From NCBI GenBank assembly GCA_016789865.1, contig JAEUPC010000074.1:1-33911 (forward strand): DNA of 33,911 nt. The letters are read 5' to 3'. Of the stretch, positions 16,705 to 24,244 are shown piece after piece. Source of the stretch: Rubrivivax sp. (GTDB lineage Bacteria > Pseudomonadota > Gammaproteobacteria > Burkholderiales > Burkholderiaceae_C). The position numbers and the translations under genes are program-made. Position 1 is the stretch's first letter. Each line of letters begins with the position of its first letter. The notes below the pieces were generated by a model. The model saw nothing but the letters and a program-made list of their open reading frames with translations, was not told the origin of the DNA and made no database searches.

Positions 16705-16869
16705 CTACGGCTTCTTCGGCGTCTTGTACTCGGCTTCCTTCTGGAACGGCTTCCAGATGGTCTCGAAGCCGACGAAGCCCTTCTCGTTCGCCGGCTTCTG
16801 GCGCGTCGTCACGTAGCGTGTCACGCCGTCCGGAACCTTGGCGGGGGGTTGTTTCTGATCGCTGGCCAT
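16705..16869 (-). CDS. 54-residue small protein between slyD and the rhodanese
   Basis: A lysine- and proline-rich 54-residue protein starting MASDQKQPPAKVPDGVTRY and ending in YKTPKKP. It has no cysteine, no signal peptide and no membrane segment. A convincing ribosome-binding site (AGAGGTG) lies six bases before the ATG at 16869, and its codon use resembles the neighbours, so it is probably real. The middle segment GFVGFETIWKPFQ is its only compact hydrophobic part. I do not recognise the family. Its place in the apr transcript, 124 bases after the SlyD-like gene, suggests an accessory role, but nothing more can be said. Confidence 0.6.
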   Translation of the reverse strand: MASDQKQPPAKVPDGVTRYVTTRQKPANEKGFVGFETIWKPFQKEAEYKTPKKP

Positions 16870-16993
16870 GAAAACACCTCTGTCGTCGCTGAGTCGTCGC
16901 TGGGTTGTCGAAACGCTGTCACTCTGGCTCGCAGAACCGCCCGTACGGCCCGTCGTGCCCGGATCGCGCCGCGCTCACCGCGGCGCGCCCACA

Positions 16994-17503
16994 TCAAACC
17001 GGTCTCAGAAGCGCGGGGTCGATGGCAGCACCTGCCGCGACCGCCCCGCCTGCCTTGATCTCGTCGTCGCTGGCGTCGCGCACGGTCAGGATCTCCAGCG
17101 TGAACACCACCTCGCGGCCGCTGAGTGGGTTGTTGCCGTCCACCGTGAGCCTCTCGTCGTCCAGGTGCGTGACGAGAAAGCTGCGGGTCTGGCCGCGGTC
17201 GTTCTCCATCAGGATGGAAGTGCCGACCTGCCGGTATTCTTCGGGCACGTTCTCGATGGCGTCGGAGAACACGAGCGATTCGTCGCGCGGGCCGAAGATC
17301 TGGTTGCCGTCGATGACCACGTCGATCACGTCGCCGGCCGCCTTGCCTTCGAGCTGCATATGCACCGTAGGGGCCAGGATCTCGTTGTGCCCGTGCACGT
17401 AGCCGAGCGGAAACTCCACCCGCGTGAGCATGTGCCCCGTCTTGCGGTCGGTGACCTTGTAGGTCAGCTCGACGAACTTGCCTTCGCGGATGGCCTCGTT
17501 CAC
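16994..17503 (-). CDS. SlyD-like FKBP-type peptidyl-prolyl isomerase
   Basis: A 169-residue protein with the bacterial SlyD layout: an FKBP half with KFVELTYKV and FPLGYVHGHNEI, an inserted flap domain (about 65-120), and the return to FKBP in VDGNNPLSGREVVF. It would act as a cytoplasmic folding helper, and SlyD proteins can also serve metal insertion. The histidine/cysteine-rich metal-binding tail of E. coli SlyD is absent. The start is a GTG at 17503, 20 bases after the preceding stop; an in-frame TTG four codons earlier is possible. It lies downstream of aprA with the 116-aa protein between, so it may assist folding or cofactor loading of AprAB. That role is inferred from position. Confidence 0.85.
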   Translation of the reverse strand: MNEAIREGKFVELTYKVTDRKTGHMLTRVEFPLGYVHGHNEILAPTVHMQLEGKAAGDVIDVVIDGNQIFGPRDESLVFSDAIENVPEEYRQVGTSILMENDRGQTRSFLVTHLDDERLTVDGNNPLSGREVVFTLEILTVRDASDDEIKAGGAVAAGAAIDPALLRPV

Positions 17504-17523
17504 GTCGGACCCCAAGGAGTGCG

Positions 17524-17874
17524 TCAGAAGATGGAGGCGCCGAAGATGCGCAGCTTGCCATCCTCGTAGCCCAGCACCAGCCGCCCGAGCCACTCGCCCG
17601 CCTTCTTGGTGCTGCGCTGGCGGAAGAGCACCGTCACATGCTCGCCACGGCGGATGGTGCCGAGGAAGTCGCATTCCTCGGACAGGTTGCGCGCCAGTTC
17701 GCTGTGCGCGAACTGGTGGCCGGCCGTCACCTGGTCCATCGCCCGCGCGAACGAGCTGGCAAAGTTGCGCGTGAACTCGCCGTACTTGCCCTCGTTCGAG
17801 GACTTGACGAGGTCGTGCCACAGCGGCCGCGCCAGGGCCACGATCTCGTCGTCGGTCTTCTCGATGATGTTCAC
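17524..17874 (-). CDS. Conserved-looking 116-residue protein downstream of aprA
   Basis: A protein starting MNIIEKTDDEIVALARPLWHD. The helical N-terminal half (about 1-65), then strands GTIRRGEHVTVLFRQR, WLGRLVLGYEDGKLRIFGA, suggests an NTF2-like alpha+beta cone or a related cytoplasmic fold. One cysteine (Cys68) is present. I do not recognise the family by name. It follows aprA by 52 bases and precedes the SlyD-like gene by 20, on the same strand, so it is probably part of the sat-apr transcript. A structural or assembly role for APS reductase is a guess from context. Confidence 0.7.
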   Translation of the reverse strand: MNIIEKTDDEIVALARPLWHDLVKSSNEGKYGEFTRNFASSFARAMDQVTAGHQFAHSELARNLSEECDFLGTIRRGEHVTVLFRQRSTKKAGEWLGRLVLGYEDGKLRIFGASIF

Positions 17875-17926
17875 GCGCGGTCCATCGCAGGCGTCCCGGG
17901 CCCCCCGGGCCCACCGGGCCTCGTGG

Positions 17927-19804
17927 TCACGCCGCCGCCTTCTCGTCGGCCACCAGGTGATACAGCGGCGCCTTCTCCATCGTGTATTCGCCGGTCGTCG
18001 GGTCGCGGCGCGACACGGTGAGCACGTGCCAGTTGGCGTCGTCCACCTTCATCGCGTCGCCGCGGTAGTAGTAGCCCGGCCAGCGCGTCTCCTTGCGGAA
18101 CATGGTGTGCTGGGTCACGCACTCGGCGGCGCGGTGGCGGTGCTTCAGCTCCCAGGCGCGCAGCAGCTCGTGGATGTCTTTCGCGGCCAGCTTCTCGAGG
18201 TCTTCTTCCATGATCGCGAGCTTCTTCAGGCCGATGCTGAGCAGCTTCTCGTTGGTCATGTAGTTGACCGTCACGCCGCCGCAGTACTCGTCCATCAGCT
18301 TCTGCAGCCGGTCCAGGCCCTGCTTGGGGTTGATGTAGTGCGGGTTGACGTCGCCGGCGACGATCTCGTTGCGGTAGATGCGGTAGTGCTCCAGCGGCTT
18401 GTAGACCTCGGCCTTGCGGCGCTCGATCTGCTCGGGCGACACGACGATGCCTTCGCCCTTGCCGTCGTCGATGTACTTGCAAGCCGCCTTCGCCGCCAGG
18501 CGCCCTTCGGTGAACGAGCCGGAAGAGAACGCGTGCGGCGTGCCACCCACCGCATCGCCGGCGCCGAACAGGCCCTCGACCGTGGTCATGCGGTTGTAGC
18601 CCCAGAAGTACTCGGGCGGCGAGAGGTCCTCCGGCCCAGAACACCAGGCCCCCGATCCGGTGGCGTGCGAGCCCATCACGTAAGGCTCGGAGGTGGTGAG
18701 CTCCGGGTTCTCGTTCTTCGGGTCGACGTCGGTGGCGGCCCACAGCACCGCCTGGCCGACCGTCATGCCGAGAAAGTTCTCCCAGCCCACCTCTTCCAGG
18801 TGCGGGTCCTGGAAGGCGCGCATCGTCACCATGTGGATGGGGCCGCGGCCGGCATTCACCTCGCTGATGATGCAGTGGTTGCGCAGGCAGGTCGGGATCG
18901 GCCGGTGCGTCAGGTGCGACGCTTCCGGGTCCAGGTACTCCTTGCCGACCATCTGCTGCAGCGCCGGGAACCACTTGGACTCGTATTCCTCGCCCAGGCA
19001 GTTCTGCGTATACGTCTTCAAATGCAGGAAGTAGGCGCCCACCGGGCCGTAGCCGTCCTTGAACCGCGCCAGCACGATGCGGTTCTCCATCTGCGTCATC
19101 TTGGCGCCGGCGTTGATCAGCAGGCCATACGCCGAAGCCGACGACCACGGCGCATACCAGGTACGCCCCGAGCCTTCGCCCACCGAGCGCGGCTTGAAGA
19201 TGTTGGAGGCACCGCCCGCGCCGCAGACCACCGTCTTGGACTTGAAGACGTGGTAGTTGCCGGTGCGCACGTTGAAGCCGACGGCGCCGGCAACGCGGTT
19301 CTCGCGGCTGTCGTCCATCAGCAGGTGCGTGACGCAGATGCGGTTGAAGACCTTGTCGGCCGACTTCTTGGCGGCTTCCGCCACGATGGGCTTGTACGAC
19401 TCGCCGTGGATCATGATCTGCCAGCGGCCTTCGCGCAGGTAGCGCCCGGTCTTGGGGTCCTTCATGATCGGCAGGCCCCAGTCCTCGAACTGGTGCACGG
19501 TCGAATCGACGTGGCGCGCCATGTCGAACAGCAGGTCCTCACGCACCATGCCCATCAGGTCGATGCGCGCGTAGCGCACATGGTCCTCGGGCTGGTTTTC
19601 GCCCCAGCGCGTGCCCATGTAGCAGTTGATGGCGTACAGGCCCTGGGCCACGGCGCCCGAACGATCGATGTTCGCCTTCTCGGCGATCACGATCTTCTTG
19701 TTCTGGCCCCAGAACCGCGCTTCCCACGCGGCACCGGTGCCGCCCAGGCCCGCGCCGACGACAAGGATGTCGATGCCGTCTTCGATGATCGTGTCGTAGG
19801 CCAT
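17927..19804 (-). CDS. aprA: Adenylylsulfate (APS) reductase alpha subunit, flavoprotein
   Basis: A 625-residue FAD protein of the fumarate reductase/succinate dehydrogenase flavoprotein superfamily. It has the dinucleotide motif ILVVGAGLGGTGAAWEA near the start, and AprA-characteristic segments such as RSGAVAQGLYAINCYMG, IFKPRSVGEG and MGSHATGSGAWCSG. In sulfur oxidisers it runs in reverse: sulfite plus AMP gives APS and two electrons, which leave through AprB. The length is normal for AprA. The ATG at 19804 overlaps the aprB stop by one base (TGATG), so AprA and AprB are translationally coupled. With aprM and sat upstream on the same strand the sulfite-to-sulfate branch is complete. Confidence 0.97.
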   Translation of the reverse strand: MAYDTIIEDGIDILVVGAGLGGTGAAWEARFWGQNKKIVIAEKANIDRSGAVAQGLYAINCYMGTRWGENQPEDHVRYARIDLMGMVREDLLFDMARHVDSTVHQFEDWGLPIMKDPKTGRYLREGRWQIMIHGESYKPIVAEAAKKSADKVFNRICVTHLLMDDSRENRVAGAVGFNVRTGNYHVFKSKTVVCGAGGASNIFKPRSVGEGSGRTWYAPWSSASAYGLLINAGAKMTQMENRIVLARFKDGYGPVGAYFLHLKTYTQNCLGEEYESKWFPALQQMVGKEYLDPEASHLTHRPIPTCLRNHCIISEVNAGRGPIHMVTMRAFQDPHLEEVGWENFLGMTVGQAVLWAATDVDPKNENPELTTSEPYVMGSHATGSGAWCSGPEDLSPPEYFWGYNRMTTVEGLFGAGDAVGGTPHAFSSGSFTEGRLAAKAACKYIDDGKGEGIVVSPEQIERRKAEVYKPLEHYRIYRNEIVAGDVNPHYINPKQGLDRLQKLMDEYCGGVTVNYMTNEKLLSIGLKKLAIMEEDLEKLAAKDIHELLRAWELKHRHRAAECVTQHTMFRKETRWPGYYYRGDAMKVDDANWHVLTVSRRDPTTGEYTMEKAPLYHLVADEKAAA

Positions 19805-20283
19805 CAGTAGGTCACCCCCATCTTCAGTGCGAGGCCGGCGTCCTTCAAGGAGCGCAGGCCGCCTTCATCCAGCCGGATGTACTTGGGCTCGTTGAAGAGC
19901 AGCTCGCCCCCGCGCTGCTCACTGCTCGGCGCCGGCACCTCGGCAAGCCTGGGGATCGCCTGCCCCCACGGCTTGGTGGTGATGGGCGAGAGGAAATTCT
20001 TCTCGGTGCCGTTGCGGAACTTGATGCGCCAGGCGATCGTGCCCTTCTGCTCGTCGCGGTCCACGCGCACGCTGTGACCCAGCGGCGCGAAGTCGGCGTA
20101 GCCGCGCACGTCGATCGCGTGCTGCGGGCAGGCCTTCACGCAGGAGTAGCACTCCCAGCACATGTTCGGCTCGATGTTGTAGGCACGCCGATAGGTCTTG
20201 TCGATGTGCATGATGTCCGAGGGGCAGATGTCGACGCAGTGGCCGCATCCGTCGCACCGGGTCATGTACACGAAGGTAGGCAT
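19804..20283 (-). CDS. aprB: Adenylylsulfate (APS) reductase beta subunit, ferredoxin-like
   Basis: A 159-residue protein with two [4Fe-4S] sites: Cys10, Cys13, Cys16 and Cys20, and Cys42, Cys45, Cys48 and Cys52 with the AprB-typical insertion between them. A beta-rich tail (about 60-159) wraps AprA in known structures and ends in LKMGVTY. It takes electrons from the AprA flavin and passes them on, here presumably to AprM. The ATG at 20283 has AGGAGAGC in the upstream leader. The aprB stop overlaps the aprA start. The two cluster motifs show no missing cysteine. Confidence 0.96.
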   Translation of the reverse strand: MPTFVYMTRCDGCGHCVDICPSDIMHIDKTYRRAYNIEPNMCWECYSCVKACPQHAIDVRGYADFAPLGHSVRVDRDEQKGTIAWRIKFRNGTEKNFLSPITTKPWGQAIPRLAEVPAPSSEQRGGELLFNEPKYIRLDEGGLRSLKDAGLALKMGVTY

Positions 20284-20350
20284 GGGATGGCTCTCCTGGT
20301 TCTGTTCCGCAGGTGACCGCGGGGGGATGCTTGGGTCTTCAGCAGCGGGT

Positions 20351-20384
20351 GTTCAGGAACGGCTGTTCAGGAACGGCTGTTCAG
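20351..20384 (-). repeat. 14-base tandem repeat in the aprM-aprB gap
   Basis: Two identical 14-base units (GTTCAGGAACGGCT on the plus strand) at 20351-20364 and 20365-20378 are followed by GTTCAG, which runs into the aprM stop codon. The repeat lies between two genes that need different stoichiometry, so it might affect mRNA stability, though it could simply be slippage-derived. Confidence 0.9.
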
Positions 20385-21208
20385 TAGTGGCGCGGGGCTT
20401 CGCGCTTGATGCCCAGCCCCATGTCCATCGGCGCGTTGCGCAGCAGTTCCATCGAGTGCCGCTCGCGCTGCGCCGGGTCGTCGCGGCTTTGCAGCGGCAG
20501 GTTGGCATTCGTGCCATTGGCCTCGCAGACGCGCTTGTCGAACGCCGCCGCGGGCTTGAAGAACATGTGCGCGAACTTGGACCAGTACACACCGCCGAAC
20601 AGCACCGTGGTGGCGAAGAGGTACAGGCCGAAGAACAGACCCGCAGCCCCGCTGCCGCGCGCCTGCAGCCCCGCCCACACGAGGGCCAGCGTCACGCTGG
20701 CCAGCAGCGACAGGATGAACAGGTCGGCGCGCATCAGCCGCCACGGCGACTGGCCCTCGGCCGCGACATCGACGCGGATGAAGAACCAGAACCAATAGCC
20801 GCCCACGGCCACCATCAACGCGCCCAGCCACCACAGCGTGGGCACCCAGGCCGGCGTCGGCGTGGCCGCCGTCGGGTAGGCGAAGATCATGATCGCGGTG
20901 GTGACGACGTACAGGATGAAGCCGTACATCGTGAGCAGGTGTGCCACGCGCCGGCGCGGGTTGCAGAACTCGCCCGAGGCGAGCACGTCCACCATCGCGG
21001 TCTGCACCGCGATGGACATCGTGTCCACCGGCTTGCCCTGCCCGCGCGACAGGCGCGCCTTGGCGAAGAAGTAGGTCGCGCTGCCCTTGTGGATCATGTC
21101 CAGCAGCGTGCCGACGATCACCGCCAGCACCATCAGCACGACGTAGATCTGCATCGCATTGGCGGGCAGGCTGCCGCTCAGCGCGGCAAACGGGTTCTGG
21201 GCAAACAT
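20381..21208 (-). CDS. aprM: APS reductase membrane anchor AprM
   Basis: A 275-residue inner-membrane protein with about five transmembrane segments (roughly 20-38, 93-112, 122-146, 163-180 and 188-210) and a soluble C-terminal tail. The segment GEFCNPRRRVAHLLTMYGFILY, partly conserved in HdrC/QmoC-like and NarI-type membrane proteins, precedes the second segment. Position directly before aprBA and the absence of qmoABC identify it as AprM, the proposed anchor that links AprAB to the quinone pool in sulfur oxidisers such as Allochromatium. No iron-sulfur motif is present. The ATG at 21208 follows GGAGACC by about ten bases. The electron route through AprM is proposed in the literature and not visible here. 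Confidence 0.85.
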   Translation of the reverse strand: MFAQNPFAALSGSLPANAMQIYVVLMVLAVIVGTLLDMIHKGSATYFFAKARLSRGQGKPVDTMSIAVQTAMVDVLASGEFCNPRRRVAHLLTMYGFILYVVTTAIMIFAYPTAATPTPAWVPTLWWLGALMVAVGGYWFWFFIRVDVAAEGQSPWRLMRADLFILSLLASVTLALVWAGLQARGSGAAGLFFGLYLFATTVLFGGVYWSKFAHMFFKPAAAFDKRVCEANGTNANLPLQSRDDPAQRERHSMELLRNAPMDMGLGIKREAPRHY

Positions 21209-21235
21209 GGGGCGCGGTCTCCTCGAAGCGTCACT

Positions 21236-21838
21236 TCATGGCCTGGCGGCCGTCGTCGGGGTGGGTCGGGGGTCGGGGTGTGGTTCCGGGCGGCGGGGTG
21301 CCTGGGGCACGGGGGCGCCCAGCGGCGTGCTGCCGAGTTCGCGCACCTCGAAGCGCATGGCGGCCAGGTCGCCCAGCACCCAGGTCGACGGTGCCGCCAG
21401 CCCGGCCACGGTGCCGGGGTTGACGAGCCAGGTCGAGCGGCCCGTCACGCCCGCCACCTGGCGCACTTCGGCGCGGTGCGAGTGCCCGCAGCACACCAGC
21501 TCCCACTCGCCGGTGCAGGCCATCGCGTAGCCATAGTCGTCGTAGTGCACGAGAAAGATGCGGCGGCCGCCGAGCTCGATGCGCGCATCGGGGCCGTGGT
21601 AGCGCAGCCGGCCGTCGCTGGCCGCGGCCAGCCGGTGCAGCGCCTGCGCATCGCCGAGGTTGTTGCCGTGGATCAGGTGGATGGGCAGGCCGACGGCCAG
21701 CGCGGGCTTGAGCGACTGCGCACCGATCAGGTCGCCGCAGTGCACCACCGCCTCGGCGCCCAGCGCCTGGGCGTCGCGCACGGCCCGGGCCAGCGGCTCG
21801 GCGCGGTCGTGGCTGTCGGAGACGATGCAGATCTTCAT
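21236..21838 (-). CDS. Calcineurin-like metallophosphoesterase (YfcE/MJ0936 type)
   Basis: A 200-residue protein carrying the binuclear-metal motifs in order: DSHDR (residues 8-12), VVHCGDLIG, HLIHGNNLGD, and CCGHSHRAEV with the later VNPGT. It belongs to the YfcE/MJ0936 phosphodiesterase group, which hydrolyses phosphodiesters with manganese or similar metals. The last 40 residues are a proline-rich tail not found in the family. It lies between sat (20-base gap) and aprM (27-base gap) on the same strand, an insertion in an otherwise standard sat-aprMBA operon. It could act on APS-pathway nucleotides, but substrate is unknown. The start ATG 21838 lies within a longer open frame that overlaps sat; that extension is rejected. 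Confidence 0.85.
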   Translation of the reverse strand: MKICIVSDSHDRAEPLARAVRDAQALGAEAVVHCGDLIGAQSLKPALAVGLPIHLIHGNNLGDAQALHRLAAASDGRLRYHGPDARIELGGRRIFLVHYDDYGYAMACTGEWELVCCGHSHRAEVRQVAGVTGRSTWLVNPGTVAGLAAPSTWVLGDLAAMRFEVRELGSTPLGAPVPQAPRRPEPHPDPRPTPTTAARP

Positions 21839-21858
21839 GCCTGAAGCTGCCCGGCCGT

Positions 21859-23061
21859 TCAGCGCGGCGCGCCGGCCGTGCCGGCGTCCAACGCGGCGTA
21901 GTAGGTGCGCAGCACCTCCAGCACCTCGGCCCGGCTGAACTCCGCCGGCACCGGGTGACCCTCCGAGAGCCACTTGCGCAACTGCGTGCCGCTGACCTGC
22001 AGGCGGTCGGCATCGGTGTGCGGGCAGGTGCGACCGCTGGCCATGCCGCCGCACTTGTGGCACCAGAACGTGACGTCGAAGCGCAACGGCTGCGTCTGCA
22101 GCGCGCCGGCGGGAATCTCGTCGAAGATGCGGTGTGCATCGAACGGGCCGTAGTAGCTGCCGACGCCGGCGTGGTCGCGCCCGACGATGAGGTGCGAGCA
22201 GCCGTAGTTCTGGCGGAACAGCGCGTGCAGCAGCGCCTCGCGCGGGCCGGCGTAGCGCATGTCCAGCGGGTAGCCGGCCTGCACGATGGTCGAAGGCACG
22301 AAGTAGTCCTTGGCCAGCGCGGCGATGGCGCGTGTGCGCACCTCGGCCGGAATGTCCCCGGGCTTCAGCGCGCCGAGCAGCGAGTGCACGAGCACGCCGT
22401 CGCAGACTTCGATGGCGCACTTGGCCAGGTACTCGTGCGAGCGGTGCATCGGGTTGCGTGTCTGGAAGGCGGCGATGCGCGACCAGCCGCGCGACTCGAA
22501 CAGCTTCCTCGTCTGCGCCGGCGTCATGTACAGGTCGCCGTAGGCGCGCGGGAAGCCGCCGTCGGACAGCACCTTCACCGGCCCGGCCAGGTTCACCGGC
22601 AGCTGCTCCATCACCATCTTCACGCCCGGATGCGCGGCGTCGGTGGTGCGGAACACGCGCACGCACTCGTGCGCCTTGTCGATGCGATAGCGCTCGGCGA
22701 CCTGCATCGTGGCGAGCAGGTGGCCGTCGTCGGGGTCGGCCAGCGCGATCTCGCCGCCTGGAGGAATGGCCGCCGCCGTGGCCTCGTCGACCGACAGCGT
22801 GATCGGGATCGGCCAGAACAGGCCGTCGGCGCGCTGCATGTGGTCGCACACGCCGCGCCAATCGGCTTCGCCCATGAAGCCGGCCAGCGGTGTGAAGCCG
22901 CCGCAGCCCATCATGATGAGGTCGCCGCGCTCGCGCGAGCTCACGCGCACGCGGGGCAGGCCCTCGGCCCGCGCGCGCTCGGCCTGCAGCGCCGCGCCAT
23001 CCAGCAGCAGCGGCCTGAGCTCGCTCGCCCCATGGGGGCTGACCAACCGCTTCGTCGTCAC
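21859..23061 (-). CDS. sat: Dissimilatory ATP sulfurylase (sulfate adenylyltransferase)
   Basis: A 400-residue homo-oligomeric Sat of the dissimilatory type. Active-site motifs are [11 protein letters not shown] (QxRNPxHxxHE), [11 protein letters not shown] and the N-terminal PUA-like region with [14 protein letters not shown]-terminal zinc-ribbon-like segment [15 protein letters not shown] is present, as in many bacterial Sat enzymes. In oxidisers it runs APS plus pyrophosphate to ATP plus sulfate, giving substrate-level ATP. It is the first gene of the minus-strand sat-apr operon and divergent from the LysR gene. The ATG at 23061 is 133 bases from the lysR start. Confidence 0.97.
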   Translation of the reverse strand: MTTKRLVSPHGASELRPLLLDGAALQAERARAEGLPRVRVSSRERGDLIMMGCGGFTPLAGFMGEADWRGVCDHMQRADGLFWPIPITLSVDEATAAAIPPGGEIALADPDDGHLLATMQVAERYRIDKAHECVRVFRTTDAAHPGVKMVMEQLPVNLAGPVKVLSDGGFPRAYGDLYMTPAQTRKLFESRGWSRIAAFQTRNPMHRSHEYLAKCAIEVCDGVLVHSLLGALKPGDIPAEVRTRAIAALAKDYFVPSTIVQAGYPLDMRYAGPREALLHALFRQNYGCSHLIVGRDHAGVGSYYGPFDAHRIFDEIPAGALQTQPLRFDVTFWCHKCGGMASGRTCPHTDADRLQVSGTQLRKWLSEGHPVPAEFSRAEVLEVLRTYYAALDAGTAGAPR

Positions 23062-23139
23062 GGCCTCGTGTCTCCTGGCGGGAAGCCCCGGCCGGCAAGG
23101 CGCGACGCGCCAGCCTCAGGCGGGTCCCCGGCTTGGTTT

Positions 23140-23162
23140 GCCCGCGATCCTAGTGAGCGGGC
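23140..23162. promoter_or_regulatory. Dyad GCCCGC-N11-GCGGGC, candidate LysR operator at the sat promoter
   Basis: A perfect 6+6 inverted repeat with an 11-base spacer lies in the divergent sat/lysR region, the geometry expected for LysR-type regulators. On the minus strand the spacer contains TAGGAT (23147-23152), a fair -10 hexamer for sat, with TTTCTT 18 bases upstream as a weak -35. The site is about 80 bases before the sat ATG. Binding is inferred only from geometry and position. Confidence 0.45.
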
Positions 23163-23187
23163 CTGAAAAAAAGAAACCGACAATACC

Positions 23188-23200
23188 GGTCATCATGACC
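23188..23200. promoter_or_regulatory. Palindrome GGTCAT-C-ATGACC over the lysR start codon
   Basis: A perfect 13-base palindrome includes the lysR ATG, and a further half-site GGTCA follows at 23210-23214. It could be an autoregulatory operator or a second LysR site. No Shine-Dalgarno sequence precedes this ATG, so translation start may be weak or further downstream. Confidence 0.35.
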
Positions 23201-24139
23201 AGAAAAACAGGTCAGCCGGCCGAGGCCGCCGCCAGCGCTGCCCGGCTGCGGCTGAGCCTGCGCCAGCTGGAGGTCTTCGTGGCCACCGCGCGCGCCGGCT
23301 CGACGCGCGCTGCCGCCGACCAGGTGGCCCGCTCGCAGTCGGCGGCCAGCGCGACGCTGGCCGACCTGGAGCTGACGCTGGGCGTGCAGCTGTTCGACCG
23401 CGTCGGGCGCCGCCTGCTGCTCAACGAGAACGGCCTGGCGTTGCTGCCCGAGGCCGCGGCGCTGCTGGACCGCGCCGCCGGGCTGCAGCAGTTGTTCTCT
23501 CACGAGCACGATGCGCCACTGCGCGTGGCCGCCAGCCTGACCGTGGGCGAGTACCTGCTGCCGGAGTTGCTGGGCCGCTGGAAACTGGACCACCCGGCCA
23601 GCCCGGTGCGGCTGATGATCGGCAACACGAGCGAGGTCATCGACGCCGTCGTGGCCTTCGAAGTGGACGTGGGCTTCATCGAGGGGCCGCAGACGCACCC
23701 GCAGCTGGTGGTGCGGCCGTGGTTGGCCGACGAGCTGCTGGTCGTTGCCGCCAAGGCGCACCCGCTGGCCGGCCGGCCAGCCACCGCCCGGCAGCTGCGC
23801 GAGGCGGTGTGGGCGCTGCGCGAGCCGGGCTCGGGCACGCGCGAGGCGGCCGACCGCTGGCTCGTCGAGCAACTGGGGCCCCTGAACGTGGGGTTCGAGA
23901 TGGGCAGCGCCGAGGCCATCAAGCGGCTGGTCGCCACCGGCGCCGCGCTGGCCTGCGTGCCGCGCGAGACGGTGGCTCGCGAGATCGAGCAGGGCACTCT
24001 GGTGGAGATCGCCACGCGGCTGGCCCGGCCGCGCCGGCGTCTGTCGATGGTTCTGCATCGCGACAAGCACCTGGGCCGCGGCATGGACGCCTTCATTCGC
24101 CATTGCGCCGAGGCGGCGGCCCGTCGGCAGGGGCCCTAG
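23195..24139 (+). CDS. LysR-type transcriptional regulator, probable regulator of sat-apr
   Basis: A 314-residue LysR protein. The winged helix-turn-helix occupies about residues 18-78 (LRQLEVFVATARAGSTRAAAD then SQSAASATLADLE), followed by the linker helix and the two-lobed effector-binding domain with the segment FEVDVGFIEGP. Divergent from sat across 133 bases, it is the natural candidate to control the sat-aprMBA operon in response to a sulfur metabolite. Relatives include CysB/Cbl-type and CysL-type regulators, but the effector cannot be read. The N-terminus is extended by about 15 Ala-rich residues before the HTH, so a later start is possible; no good ribosome-binding site is visible at ATG 23195. 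Confidence 0.92.
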   Translation: MTRKTGQPAEAAASAARLRLSLRQLEVFVATARAGSTRAAADQVARSQSAASATLADLELTLGVQLFDRVGRRLLLNENGLALLPEAAALLDRAAGLQQLFSHEHDAPLRVAASLTVGEYLLPELLGRWKLDHPASPVRLMIGNTSEVIDAVVAFEVDVGFIEGPQTHPQLVVRPWLADELLVVAAKAHPLAGRPATARQLREAVWALREPGSGTREAADRWLVEQLGPLNVGFEMGSAEAIKRLVATGAALACVPRETVAREIEQGTLVEIATRLARPRRRLSMVLHRDKHLGRGMDAFIRHCAEAAARRQGP

Positions 24140-24188
24140 CTACCTAGCCAGGCAGTCAGTCAGGCAGTCAACCCACCAGCCAGCCAGG
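24136..24188. repeat. Low-complexity repeat stretch between lysR and the sensor kinase gene
   Basis: Overlapping short repeats: CTAGCTACCTAG, a 12-base period AGGCAGTCAGTC with a partial second copy (24150-24170), and CCAGCCAGCCAGG (24176-24188). The spacing is too short and irregular for CRISPR. The stretch lies in the 105-base gap after the lysR stop. Confidence 0.7.
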
Positions 24189-24244
24189 AGTCTGCGGATC
24201 AGCGGCCGAGGCCTTAAGCTCGCGGTCCGTGCCGTCGCCCTGAC

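Noticed and set aside
17606-19810. Plus-strand open frame of 734 codons opposite aprA
   Set aside because: AprA is unmistakable on the minus strand; the antisense product has no recognisable feature.
20381-21208. QmoC or HdrC-type identity for the protein before aprB
   Set aside because: No iron-sulfur cysteine motifs and no qmoA or qmoB nearby; AprM fits better.
24136-24188. Possible CRISPR-like repeats after lysR
   Set aside because: Units are 8-12 bases, overlapping and without spacers.
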